Shown one piece after another: positions 1-33,865 of a stretch of 64,000 nt of DNA. The stretch's first letter is position 1. Every line of letters starts with the position of its first letter. Made by a program: the position numbers and the translations under genes. This stretch comes from Neodontobutis hainanensis. Its lineage: Eukaryota > Chordata > Actinopteri > Gobiiformes > Odontobutidae. The stretch covers positions 1,412,501 through 1,476,500 of the forward strand of contig JALDNG010000026.1 in NCBI GenBank assembly GCA_024349245.1. Direction: 5' to 3'. Under the pieces are notes generated by a model. It was not told the DNA's origin. It was given only the letters and a program-made list of their open reading frames with translations, and made no database searches.

Positions 1-21192
<21,192 letters not shown>

Positions 21193-21479
21193 GAATGACT
21201 TCCTGCTTTGTACAGGACCACCTTAGGGTCCCATGTTACCTCTCATCGTGGTGCAGTATGACAACAGACTGGGAACTCTGTGAGCAGAAAGACTCTTACA
21301 GTGACTGCTTTAGTTCTTCCTTCTATGACGGTACCAGCTCATCGAGTCTAGAGAGTGGACTAGAGGCTCTTCTGCTGGGGCTCATGATCACATAAGGAAG
21401 GAACTTCACAACACAAGGCACCAACATGGCTTCTATTTATTTATTTGTTCAGATATTTTCTCTGAGTTTGCCAGGAAGT

Positions 21480-21618
<139 letters not shown>

Positions 21619-24358
21619 ATGAGGAATCTCCTGTGAGAAAACTGAGAAATATATTTATTCTCTACTCAGTCTGCATTTAAGTGCAAGGTAAAGAGACATG
21701 CAGTGGAGGTACACATCTCACAATGGAGTCAAGATTTCACAGATTTTATTTTTGTACATGGACATTCATTAGTTGCTGTTCTCATAAATGTTGCTGTATA
21801 AAGAGTGATACAGGCTGTGATCCGTCGTCTTACGCTTTGTTGTTCCTCCACCGTGGATAAGGTCCATACTGTTTGGGATGAATGGACATAAACCTCTGTA
21901 CAGTACTGTAAGTGTACAGGAAGCTGGCCACATTTGAGGCAGCATGCTTGCACCTTAACAAGTGTGTAGACGAGGAGATATCAGCTTCCCTGGTGTCATT
22001 GGGTTTTTCAGCTGTAGGGTCATCGGTGTATGTACCCTCGCCAATCAGTATATGTGAATGTACACAGGTTTTTACTTGTTCTCCATTTGTCTGAATGAGT
22101 TTTATCAGCTTATCTCAATTGAATTATAAAAATATCACTCCATTTGTCCAATCCGGCCATAGACAGGTGCTGTCAGCCATTTTATATTTATAACTATAAA
22201 CAACATTAGGCCATTTAGAGAACTCATAATAGTTAAACGGTTTGGCTTCCACAGAGTAGTAGCGCTAGTTTAAGCTAGCAAGTCAATTCTCCCTAAAATG
22301 ACAACACATAGATTGATGTCTCAAAATCTACAATGTGGAATTTTAACAATGTGATTGATTTAAATAAAAACAGAACACAACTTAACATTTAGCTACTTTA
22401 TGAATGGCCCCATGGAGCCGAACTTCACTTTCACGAGAGCTTCCTCATCAGCAGCTGTGCCAAATGGTTCACTGCTTACACTGTCACTGATCCTGGCCCC
22501 AACTGTCCAACTGCTTCCCAAACTCCCTTCTGCTTATCAATCAGGATTGTTTTGGGGGTTTTTTGTTTGTTTTTTTCATTGTATATGTCCTTACTTGCAT
22601 GCTGTTCCACATTGAATAACCACATTGTCTCTAAGTAGACAGTCCAGATTTTAGTTGATGGAAAATGCTGCCCGACTGCCACACATTTCTTCACAATGCC
22701 AAGCCTGCGTGGGTCACGTTTGACCTAAGTGCCAAACCATTTCTGTAATTTCTAGTTGTTCACTAATGTGTCATTAGTCGGTTTATGCTTTACAGAGGGA
22801 TACAGCTCTTACATTTAGCCAGTTTAATAAAAACAAAAAAAGTATATAGGTACAAAACATAAGCAGATATCAATTTAAAGGGATTATATGTACTTTGACA
22901 GACCAATGTAAGGTCATTCTTTAAGGCCCTGTGGCAAAGAAGCCCCTACATGGGTTTAAGAGAGGACCACTAGAGTGTAACATGTAGTCCCTTTAAAAGT
23001 GGGCTTAAAAAGGCTACTCTTCAACCGTCCACCTGACAACGAACTGTAGATTCAATCCACTGGATGGATGTTTTATTTTCTTCCCAGATATTTTTGCTTG
23101 TTGTTTACATTGAGTACTTGAACATAGTATTATAGGTTGTACAGTGTAGTGCAGTTGTGTGTGAGGGCATGACAAACAGCAATAGTGGGTCAGAGGTGCT
23201 TCTTGTCTTTGTGGCCTTAGATACTTAGCGTTCCTGATCCGATTATTCCCTGTCTAGCCACCATTTTTTCAGCGCTCCAGAGCATGAAACCTAGGCACTG
23301 CATCAGCCAGATAAAATAAAAAGAAAGATTAGGAGTGTACGGTCCGACTCAGTACAAGGCTTTTTGAGGAGAACTGTCAAGAAGCCCCTTAGCTGAAGTT
23401 TCCTTCTCCGGCTTTGAAGCTGCTCTTTGATCTGAGTCAGTTTTGTGCGCAGTGTGATCAGGAGATAGAAAAACAGGCTGGAGAAATGCGGAGTGAGGTG
23501 ATTGGCCTGCTGTTACCGAGTCCGAACAGTAGGGGCAGAAGTGGTGTTTGTTGTCATTTGTGCTCTTGTATCTGGAAAAGCACCTTCTAACACACTACAT
23601 AATGGTGCGCAGATACAGTACACGCTTCTTCCTTTTAAGGTGTCTTCCCAATTTCAGCAAATAGAATTGTATCCTCCTCATACCTCACATTGCTTTTATG
23701 GAGTAATGCTTTTTCTTATTTGAACAGGACCTAAATGCCTTTTCCTCTTCCAAAGGGATCAAATGTATGTTTATTAGTGTCCTTCTGGCTTTTAACTATT
23801 GTCATGGATTGGTTGAGGTTGGCTTTGATATTTTTTAGTTTAGTTTATTTATATAATTTTTTTATGTGTGATATTTTTGCATGCATTTGAATCCATGCAT
23901 AGAATCCATATTCTGCCTGTATGGATTCTTGCTGTGTGTCCGTTCCTCCCTCCTCTGAAGGTCTTAAATCACAGCTGAATGCACCTTTTTATGTAAAAGA
24001 GATTTTTGTTACTTAACACTAACTTGTTTTCACGCTGTGCACCTAATTTGGGGATGCTTTTATTCAGTTAAAGAGAAGTTTACTCTTTCTGCAGCGCAGA
24101 ATCCCGTTTGGCTGCCAGTCGTGTGATGAATATGAATTTTCATCACCAACTGGGGAGGCTTTGTGCACTTTCTTTGCTGCCAAATAGATGTGATGATTTT
24201 GACTGGCACGTGTCATTCCTTATACAAAACAAGACACTCCCTGAACTTTTCTTTTTAAACTATCACCAAGTATCCTTCCGTCTTAAAAACCTGTAAACAA
24301 TCCTCTGTAGACACTGGACTTGTGTAAAATAGTAATTACTGACAATGATGATCATGAT

Positions 24359-24382
24359 GATAATAATAATAATAATAATAAT
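24359..24382 (+). repeat. (ATA)n microsatellite
   Basis: About eight TAA/ATA triplets follow a short TGA/TGATCATGATGA stretch within the plxna2 3' UTR. Confidence 0.9.
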
Positions 24383-24509
24383 GGCTGTTTGTTCTTCTTG
24401 TTTTATAAAAGTGTTGTGAAAATTGTAAGAAAGTATTTAAAAAAAAAAGTTTGTTCTTGTTTTTTATTTGCTTTGGTTTTGTTATGATAATATATTAATG
24501 TGTATCTAT

Positions 24510-24517
24510 TGTAAATA
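24510..24517 (+). promoter_or_regulatory. Candidate Pumilio recognition element in 3' UTR
   Basis: TGTAAATA matches the Pumilio consensus TGTANATA and lies about 60 bases before the poly(A) signal. The motif is short, so this is only a candidate. Confidence 0.35.
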
Positions 24518-24572
24518 TGAAGCACACCTATTTTGCAAGCCAAGGATTCACTTTGTACTGTTGTTATATATA

Positions 24573-24578
24573 AATAAA
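24573..24578 (+). terminator. plxna2: Probable plxna2 poly(A) signal
   Basis: A canonical AATAAA, followed by a likely cleavage point near 24595. No other canonical signal lies close by, and the downstream sequence looks intergenic. Confidence 0.55.
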
Positions 24579-25829
24579 CTTTGCCGGTTACAAACTGCAT
24601 AGAAGCTGAAATCAGTATTTGTGTGGTTTTGTTGAATGATGGTACATCATTTCAGAGTCAAAACTAAAAGAACTTATTATTTCTTTCATCTATGGCCTGT
24701 TTTATTCATATAGTCTTGACATTGGTGCACTACCAGCTTATAACCTGGGCAACTGACTCTGGACCACGTGGTCACATGGCAGTTATTATTATCTGTATAA
24801 CAATATATACAGGTATACTGTTGGGATCATTCTTCTACTGTCCCTTGTTTATACCACGCGTTCTTTTGTTTTTGATTATCCCACTGCTTCCAAGTGTCGA
24901 CTGTCTTCTTCGCACCACCACGGGGGCTGCAAAAAACGTAGCAGCTTCCTAATGGAAGTGTGGATCGGTGTAATATGGGGCTAACATGATTTTAGAGAGG
25001 AAGTCACAAGCTCTTTTTATTATATACTATATATTTCTATTTATATTTCTATATTAGATAGGACAGACGATGTGATCAGTCAGGAAGCAAGCAGAAAGAA
25101 GTTCGTCTTAACCATAAACCTACACCCCCTGCTTACTTCTTTAACACTGCATTAGGTCATGGGTTAATATTGGCGTGGAGCATTGCTCAACAAGAACGGA
25201 TGAAAAGTAAATTATGTTGCTTTTGTAAATCCAAAGATGTCCTCGAGCAAATATCTGGCTTCATATATACAGATATGATTTCAAATGCTTTTTAGTATCT
25301 GCAGTTATAGCTGTATATCTACACAAACAGATTGTAACAAATGATATATGGTCTAAAATCCTGGCCCCAAGTTGTGCTCCACAAACTTGTTTACACTTTT
25401 CTCAGCCTTTTCACTCAAGTTTATTCATAAATGTTATGTTCTACAGCCATATGTAATGACACAGTGGTACTTTCAATGTTGATTTGCCCTGGAAGGTCTT
25501 TATTTGCTAAATTAGAAATATACTCTTTTAGCAAATGGTCTAATGTTAAAAAAATGCTTCAATTGTGTCACATGAACACAATTTTTGCTAGATACACAGG
25601 TCTGTCTGTTATGTATATAAAGTCAAATAGTGAAAAGTAAGCCCCATACATGGACTGACCCCTTTAACATGGTTACAGGTGAAAACAAGAAGTAATTGAT
25701 CATCTTATCGTTTTTTTTTTCCTAAATAAATGATAATAGCATTGATCTTTTCAGTTAAAACATAATGCTAACATGTATTAATCTTTGAATTAATGACCCA
25801 CTCATTTCATTTCAGCAATGATTCAGAAA

Positions 25830-26044
25830 GTAAATATAAATTTACATTTACTAGACGCTTTTATCCAAAGCGACTTAAATTGTTCTACAGTAATTACCAG
25901 TGTTACAGCCACTGGAGGCAAGGAGGGTGTAAGTGTCTTGCCCAAGGACACAACAACAGTATCAACTGTGGGGAGAGCGGGAATCGAACCAACTACCTTC
26001 AGGCTGAAAGACGACTGCTATACCCACTGAGCGACTGTCGCCCC
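25830..26044 (-). mobile_element. tRNA-derived SINE
   Basis: Read on the minus strand, the element starts GGGGCGACAGTCGCTCAGTG, resembling a tRNA A box, and has a good B box, GGTTCGATTCC. It ends in the tail AAGTCGCTTTGGATAAAAGCG, common to a widespread fish SINE. The length of about 215 bp is consistent with a full or nearly full copy. It is not a functional tRNA, since no cloverleaf acceptor pairing is evident. Confidence 0.8.
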
Positions 26045-27079
26045 ATGTGTGATAACTACAAGTATCCAGGCTACAGTAAATACAAACAAACCCCCATTAG
26101 CTCTAGTTAAGGCTCAAACAATAAAAGATGATGGCCAACTTCTTTGCCATATATGATCTGTATTTCTGGTCCCAAGGCTGGCCCATGCCTTTATTTCCTC
26201 TAGGGAAGGTTTAATCCCTGCTGCCGCTAATCCTGTACCGCTGAGACCAATTCACATCCACGCGGGACTTAACGCTCTGTAATGCCTTTACAAGTAGTTG
26301 CGTAAAGATGACATCCCATTCGTTCTGGGGAGGATTCTCGGCTTGGATTACAAGAGAAATTCTAAAATAATTAATATATGATAGCAAAAAGAGTGCCAGA
26401 GGTGCTTTTAGCCACACTTCCCAGAGCTGTGAGCAGTATTAATTTTATTATGGCGCTGTTAAACTTGCATTTTGAGCACTAATGTCCAGTCTCGCCACCA
26501 ATAACAAACTCATGGTGCTGGAGCTTGACGAAGAAATGAAAGCATTTCTGTCTGGGCCAGTATTGATTTCAAATATATAGACTTCAGTGAAGGGCTGAAG
26601 GCTGAGTGAGAGTAGAAGAGCACTTAAGAGAAAATTACATTTGAGTGATACCATTTTATGAAAGGTTTACCAAAACTGAACAAATCAAAGCAAAGAGACA
26701 AGAGAGAACAAGAAAGTGATGCTGTTGGTGGTAGAAGTTGGATGGAGCAAAACCGCAAGCCAATGTGAATCCAGGTGTATTTATAGAGTGGCGTCCTGCT
26801 GCTGGAGCTGTCACTGGCAGTGTGCATCGCCCGCTAGCGTCTCTCTCATTAGAAGTACACTGTTCGGGCCACGTCTGGGGGCCACTCTGCATAATTCACA
26901 GGTCATAGCCTCGGTTGGTCGGCAGCATATGTTCGCCTGCAGTGAGCGGTGTGATGTTTGCAAACAGCACACACACGGGAAAAAAAGCAGATTAGTGTTG
27001 GAAAACTGACATGTTCATATGAGAAGGAAAGTGTGCTGCTGGTTAACCTAGAGCTGAAACTTTACTGGAATCATTTGCT

Positions 27080-27850
27080 GACAGGAAATGTGCACTTTTC
27101 CGGAGTGTCCCTATCAGCAGGCAGAGCTGACGGCCGTGTCTTCCTCTGAGCGGGACTGCTCCTGAGATGGTAATGAGGCTCTCACAGTGGGCCGGCTGAC
27201 AGACTCCTGTTGTGTGGCTCCGTCTCTTTTAGCACTGTACAGCAAAAACAAAGAGGTGGGTGTGTGGTGTCCATCCCAGCCAGTGGCCCCTCGTCCCCTT
27301 TCAAAAACCGCAGGACTCAGTATTTTCTATGCAAATGCGTGGGGAAATAAAAACCCCAAAGTGCGCCCAGGAGGAATAGGAGTGTGTTGTTTGAGGCGAG
27401 GGGTGCAGGTGAGAAACGCCTGCCAAATTTCCCAAGCTGAAGCAGTTATTTGCATATGCAGATGTTAATTACCACTGGAGCCTGTATGGGCCAATCAGTG
27501 TGCTGCTGGAACAGCTTGTGCATCCCTCTCCCCGTCTACCCCCACAGGTCGCCGTTACCACGGTAACTCCCCCGTCTAATAATAAAGATAATCACCTCCG
27601 ATTTCCTTCATGGCTCATTTTCTCCTACTGGCACTCTGAAAGGCCGGAGCAGAGCTGTCCGATTCTCCACACTCGGCTCTTATCAGTGCAGCAGGACCGG
27701 GGCAGGGGGCAACACACCACCTGCCACACACTCACCAGAGGCGACACGCTCACTCCGACACGCGGAGGTAATGAGTGCCGGATCAGCCATCCGCTCTGAT
27801 GTAATTGTAGGTGGAATCGACGCGGGACGAGTGGAGTCAGATCAGATGAG
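27080..27850. promoter_or_regulatory. Candidate enhancer / conserved non-coding element
   Basis: This GC-richer block between plxna2 and cd34 contains an octamer-type POU site (ATTTGCAT, 27448-27455) that continues into a partly palindromic ATATGCA. A CCAAT motif lies near 27491, a palindromic RFX-type X-box (GTTACC-AC-GGTAAC) at 27554-27567, and an AGATAA GATA-type core near 27586. No exon structure is seen. Regulatory function and target gene are inferred only. Confidence 0.4.
27554..27567. promoter_or_regulatory. Palindromic RFX-type X-box
   Basis: GTTACC and GGTAAC flank AC symmetrically, matching the RFX dimer consensus GTNRCC-N(0-3)-RGYAAC. It stands in a GC-rich block with other factor sites. 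Confidence 0.45.
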
Positions 27851-30800
27851 ATCAGATGATGCTTGTTATTGCACAGAATTACAGGGTTGAGACTGGCCAG
27901 CTCACGACCCTATCAGGGGAATAGGGTCATTATCTTTATCCATATAAATGTTTTCATGCAGTTTCCATTTTGACACCCATCATACAATCACAACAATACA
28001 ATTCCGATTCTAATGTCTTTGTTGCTTTTTATGGTGCCTAAAAAAAAAATCATTGAAATAATCTCTTCAGATCTGTTTTGATGGTTTCTTGACATAAAAC
28101 GGGGAGAATTAATCACAAAGTGTGGCTCGTTCTACTAATATTTCTAAATGTGACTATGATGGAATGGAATAATGCATTTTGCCAGAATCTGTCACATCAA
28201 CAAAAATGTACATTTTAAATATAAGATATTAAAGAGAGAGGCTATTTTACAAGCTGCACCAGTGTCAAATAGAAAACAATAGATTTAGAGTGTAGGGATG
28301 TGTAAATGGTAAAAGAAATATCAATATTTAGTTGACTACAGACCCAACAGGTTTATCTCATAAACCATAATCACTCTGAAGCATGTGCTACCATTAAACC
28401 TCTCATGTCTGGTGCCTCATCGTCATTATCATCATCTTCCCTTTTGCTTTATGTCTGCCCTCCCTGAATCTATTGTCCAGATAGGAACGTGCCTGGGATA
28501 GCAAAGCCTTGTTTTCGGCACACTTCTTTGAGAATTATTAAAGGCTCAGGAGTTTTGTGTGGAATGAATATTTGATGGGCAGGACCCATGAGGATCTTCA
28601 GACGAGCCCCTGAGCAACACTTCAGAGAACGGCTGGGGCAAGGTGTAGGGCTCCCCTCTGCTCCACAAACACACAAACGCACACAGCCATAAACTCTATT
28701 GTATTAATTATTGAATGGAGAGGAACTGTATGCTTCTATTTTCATTCACCATGTTTAATTTTATTTCAGCTCAATCACAACCTTCGAGTGGTTTTTGTTC
28801 TTTTACCACTCAAAATTGTTACTCTTTTCTAATAACTGAGGGTGTTGTATCTCTTAAGGCCACAAGAGAACAGTGTAGAGTCGTTCATATTTCTCTTTTT
28901 ACCTTCTGAGCATGAGACGGTTGTAAAGCCTGGTCTTATAGTGCCCTCTCGTGGTCTTCTGTGGGCTCTGTGGTTTCATTGTAATGCTCGATTAAAATCA
29001 CCTAAAGTCACTTGTGTTCACAGTCAAGCGGAATAGATTTGGATAATAAATCTGTTTAACTTCTGTTACAGTGAACTACTATTTGAACTTTACTTTAACT
29101 CTGGCAAAAGTGGCCCACACTGTCGGCTTGAAAGACCATTATTCCGGCTGACAGTAAGAATTATAATATCTAAAAATTCTTGAAAAAAAACAAAGATATG
29201 TGATAATTAAAGCCTTGTGGGTGGCCATTTGTTTGAATGTCCAAATGCTGCCAAAAACTCACATATAGTTCATTGTGCACCTTTGAGATGCCTGTACCAT
29301 CAGGAGGATTCTGGGATTGGGCCAAAAGCAATGTTTAATTTTCTGCCATTTAAAGTCTCAATGGAGAAAGATAAAAGTGTTAAGACGTCGCACTATGTCT
29401 TAAAAAGGACTTCTGGGAACACACGCTAACATTCCTAATTCATGTTTTATGTTCCTCTTTGCAACTCGGGCAATTAAACATCCAAACTGACAAATAGTTA
29501 CTCAATGTGTTCTAGGGATACGTAAAGATCTGACAGGCTAGGGATTGGGATTGTCTGGAAGCCAAACTTTGCAACTCTCTCAAACTTAAGCATAAATTAT
29601 TTCAAGATGTCTTCTGAGTTAACCAATCAGAGCCATTACAGCCAAGCTATGGGCCTGAAGAATTGACAGGAGAAAACCAGGGATACATAGTAGATCAAAA
29701 AAAAAAAAAAGTTTGAGGGAAGACAGATGGAGAAGTTGAGAACGTGTGCAGGTGTCTCTGGCTTTCCGATACAAAATCTTACTGACTGCAGATGTGTGTT
29801 CAGTAGGGGTGGGACCATGATTTTATTAACAATAGGAGTAGGTTCTCTCTAGGGACACGTTCTAAAGGAGAACATCTGTATGGTATAAAAGCAATGGCCA
29901 GTATGTAGCACATCAGGAGAATCCAATGGAATGGGGGAAGTTATGGAATTTTGAAACATGTTTTTTGGAAATTAGTGGCCTGCAGCTGAATAGAATCAAA
30001 AACAAAAGAGAAACATTTACTATTGTATAAGCATATTTATTTATCAACTATAAGATAATAAAATATTGTATTTTACTGAAGAATGTCCCTCTAAAGAATA
30101 AAACTTAACATAATGCCCTATAAGTCCCCAAGAAATGCCCCACAGAGGAGTCCCCTCCCCTTAACTTAAGAATTAAGTATTCAGTGTTTTTCCCAAACAA
30201 ATGATGTCTGTGGTACCCAAGCCCCATGTGCACTCTTATAAATGCCTTCCCTTCAGCACAGGAAGTACTACATGCATCCACAAAAGGCATGCTCTAAGAT
30301 ATTAAAAATCTCAAAATGTAAAAGCCACTGGACAACCCCTGACCTTTTCAGCATTTTTAGAAATGTTGTTTACGTGCCAAATTGATAAATGAATTGTCTA
30401 GACTAGTGTTGTGCCCATGTTGACACTGAAGGACGTCTTCATATCAGCTACAGTGGGGTTAGTCCTCTTGTTTCATTTTAATTCTTTCCTGCATCACCTT
30501 CCACGACAGATTTAACTTGGCTCAAAGAATATTAAATGGGACTATTCTTCTGTGATGCAAGAGTCACAAATTGCAGTGTTGTTCAAAAAAGCAAACACTC
30601 AATATTGTTGACTGAATTGCAAGACAAGTTTGCACCTCTCTGCAAAAAACATTGTTATGTTAACAAGGCCTACTTCTGTGAAGTGGAACCACACATTTAA
30701 CTGTGAGTAACCTGAATGCCTCAATGTTCTGCTCAAGTCCCATGATTAATATTGTGTCACTCTATAGGCCTCCATGGGTTTTCCTGTGTTGCTCTTTCCA

Positions 30801-32995
30801 GGCTCCTCGGTGAGAAACTGGACCGTGGAGTTGCCCTGTCATTATGCTGCAGAGGAAACACTTGGCCAGGGCTCTCACTTTCACATGGTATTATGTAAAC
30901 CACATGAAGGACAGGAAAACTGAACATACAGATGTTTCCATGTTTGTATTTTTTATGTCTGTAGGGTCACAGTGGGGTCATTGTTGGGTGGATGGACGTG
31001 CCAGTAAAACAAAGAGGAAGTGGAAACTGGAGTAACCAGAGATGGTTTGGTCAAGACCAGTCGTGTATTTTTCAATTGTCCCTTTATAGCCCCTTCTCCA
31101 AGCCATTCCTGAATTCAAAGAAAAACGTTTTGTAGCGCTATAGTAATCAGAAACTCATTTTATAAAAAGCGCATTACTTTATTATTGCAAAAGGACATGA
31201 AATGAAAGAAGCAATTGTATCTCTTAAAAACCCTTGGCACCAACAGAATATTTTCACAAGCTTTAGTAACATGATTGACAGTAATTTTTGTTGTGATACT
31301 AACTTTATGAGCAATGATTTACTTTTGTGCAGAATAATAGATAAACTACTCCATGGCTTTTAGTTCTGCTTTCAAAACAGCATAAACCCAAATCAAACCC
31401 AATCAAGTCCCCAAGGCTCAAACTCTCTGTCACCATGTGCAGCTTCTCGTGATGTCCTGACATTACCTTCTCATCGATGAACAGAGAGTCTCTGTGTTTT
31501 TTAACCAAAAAAAGATGTTTATTACAGAGCCTTTTGTGAGCTGGGTCTTTTAGTTTATTTTTCAGTAAATGGACCTCATTAGAAGTATTGTTTTTCTGTA
31601 TAACCACAGAGATAATCCCAAAACTGAATAAGGTTCAAACAACATATACCATGTGTCTCTTACGTCAAAAAAATAAAACATTACTAATGCCAATAAGTTG
31701 TACATATGTTTTTATATATGACGTACTCACATCACTCTCTATTCTTCTCTGAACTTTGCGCTTCAACATAAATATTCAGAGGTTGCATTTCAAAGTAAAT
31801 CTTGTTACATTAGAGCCAGCATTGAATTACATGTGATATTTACATAAACTTTTTACAGTCAGAATCCCTGAATCTAATTATCTGAAATAAGTAGAAATCT
31901 TAAATTAATTAATGTTCTATAAAAAGTCTGAAATAAAAAAAATAAATAAAGCTATTTTATAAATTTTAGGTCTCCTCTAAGCAACCCCAAAATGGTCCAT
32001 ATGAATGGCGCCCAGTGGGAAACCCCCGTTCCCAGACAGACGACCGTCTTGGCAGCCTTTGCCTTCATATGGTTGCATTGTTTGACACAAGAGTCTCCAG
32101 GCACTCAAAAAGCCAGTCATGGGGCTCCAGTGCTTCCAGATGTGGTCTCCTCTCGAACAGCACATCTCAGTGTGAACATGAACAATGATTAGGCCTTTGG
32201 ACGACAAATCAATATGACAAGAGTGTCCAGTCTACTGAGAGGGTCACCAAACGGCATGTGTGTGTTTTAGTGCATGTGTTAGAGCCTGTGATTGTGCATG
32301 TATCCTTCTGTGGTTCAATGGATTACTCACTATAGAGTGTTAGTCATCTGTCCAGGGTGACTCTGAGGCCAAGCAAGTGGGACGCCATGAGCTTTAACAG
32401 GTCGTCAGCAACACACACAAACACAGAGTGCAGGTGGGGAGTGTTTCCTGTTTACTGGGTGGACAAGTAGAATACAGCACTGTCAGTATGTAGTAAGAGT
32501 ATATGCAATGTTTTTACTGTTAAATTATCAAAATATCATATCAATACAGTGTATAAATTGCAGCCACATCAGTCTGCCTGTGAATTCAATGTGGAATATG
32601 ACAGAACAACAAAAAGTGACCTTTCACCCTTAGGGAAGAGTCTTTTTTCCATGTATCCAACCAAAACTTTTTTATTTTACTTTAGTGCTTTTTTTGCACT
32701 CTTTTCAGGCACCCAAAGTGCATATTGTGCTTTCATTCTCACACATTGACTCCTGGGGCAGACAGAGAGTGGTCATACTCTAGGCACTCACAACCTTCTC
32801 CAACCACCACCAAACTGACCTCTGCCCTCACACACGTTCATACACCAGTGTCACCTGCTTTGCTAGGGTATTAGGTTTGGAACTGGAATTGGGGAGAAAA
32901 ATGTTTTAATTGAAAAAAATAAAAACTTTTGAATGAGAAAAAAAAAACTAAATTATTATTTTATAGCAAGAATTAGCAGTTTTGTTTAAGCTTCT

Positions 32996-33240
32996 GGCTG
33001 CACAGTGGAGATTTTACCAAGAAAGTTCTAGAATCAATTCTCGCACCAACTCTTGAAAGACATGCATGTTCAGGCAGCTAGGTGAATCAGAATTGCACAT
33101 AGGAATAAATGTGAGAGTAAATGGTTGTCAGTGTTTGTCCTGACAATTTTCCTGGTGGTAGCCCTGTCTCACACCCAAAGCAGCTGGGATAGGCGCCAGT
33201 CCCCTATAACCCATCAAGTGATAGGAAATTAATCAATGAC
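32996..33240 (+). mobile_element. Degenerate fish SINE copy
   Basis: The copy starts with a recognisable GGCTGCACAGTGG head and has a decayed B-box-like AATCAATTCT. It continues with AAAGACATGCATGTTCAGG, a GAATTGCACATAGG-type middle and AGCTGGGATAGGCGCCAG, and ends near AATTAATCAATGA. The order matches a very common teleost repeat. An internal deletion has removed part of the middle. Confidence 0.75.
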
Positions 33241-33643
33241 TTTTTTAGCCTGTGAAGAGACTATCAAACATCATATTCCCAGCCAACAGTCGCTTGGCAG
33301 AAGCACAAAAACCAAGGCTCACTGGATATGGGATGAAAAACATAGTCACATTTTAAACATTGAGTAATGCACTCTGCTTTTACTGATGCTTATGTGGGGC
33401 ATTCCACTCAAGTTATTTTTGGAATCTACGTACAAATAGCTACATATTGTATTCAAACAATATGGCAACAATTGCAGTTGTACCAAACCATCACCAAGGA
33501 CAAAGCAGAACTAGATACAAAGTTAAACAGTCACACTCACTCACTAGGAAGAGGGAGGAAGCACTGAGGGAAACGGTTTAAGGCAGCAGTTAGAAAAGGG
33601 GTGTGGAAACGGGACAGAGAGGGAAGCCAAAGGAGTGGGGCCG

Positions 33644-33649
33644 TATAAA
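33644..33649 (+). promoter_or_regulatory. cd34: Candidate TATA box of cd34
   Basis: TATAAA lies 141 bases before the cd34 start codon, in a purine-rich stretch, which would give a 5' UTR of roughly 115 bases. Mammalian CD34 promoters are described as TATA-less, so this may be fish-specific or fortuitous. Confidence 0.4.
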
Positions 33650-33789
33650 GAGCCACAGAACACAAGCCAGACTTTATCCTGCTTGTCTGTCCCGCTCACC
33701 GAGACCCCACAGGAAACTACGGCCAGCTCTCACACTTAAGCTACCTTTCCTCCATTCACAGGAAAACAACTTTGGTCTGACTGGGGAGG

Positions 33790-33865
33790 ATGGCTGCATC
33801 CGTGTGGAGAATGAATGGGCTTTGTGTGGCTGGTGTTCTGGCTCTCTGTGCTTTACTACTTACAA
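33790..33865 (+). CDS. cd34: cd34 exon 1: signal peptide
   Basis: It begins with ATG in GAGGATGG and reads MAASVWRMNGLCVAGVLALC before ALLLT, a typical cleavable signal. The second ATG (residue 8) would also leave a signal peptide. It ends in phase 1 before gtgagt. The following intron is 7.7 kb. Confidence 0.82.

Larger units (their letters stand above)
24597..33640. other. plxna2-cd34 intergenic region
   Basis: No coding exon could be supported over 9 kb. It contains a tRNA-derived SINE at 25.83 kb and a second degenerate SINE at 33.0 kb. The GC-richer block at about 26.2-27.85 kb has features of a regulatory element: an octamer, a palindromic RFX-type site, a CCAAT motif and GATA-type motifs. 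From 28 to 33 kb the sequence is AT-rich and unremarkable. Confidence 0.6.

Noticed and set aside
25960..26044. tRNA-like A and B boxes on the minus strand
   Set aside because: They belong to the head of a SINE; no acceptor stem or cloverleaf pairing supports a functional tRNA.
31977..32207. Overlapping open frames on both strands with fairly balanced composition
   Set aside because: No splice-site pair, start context or known domain; treated as chance frames in intergenic sequence.
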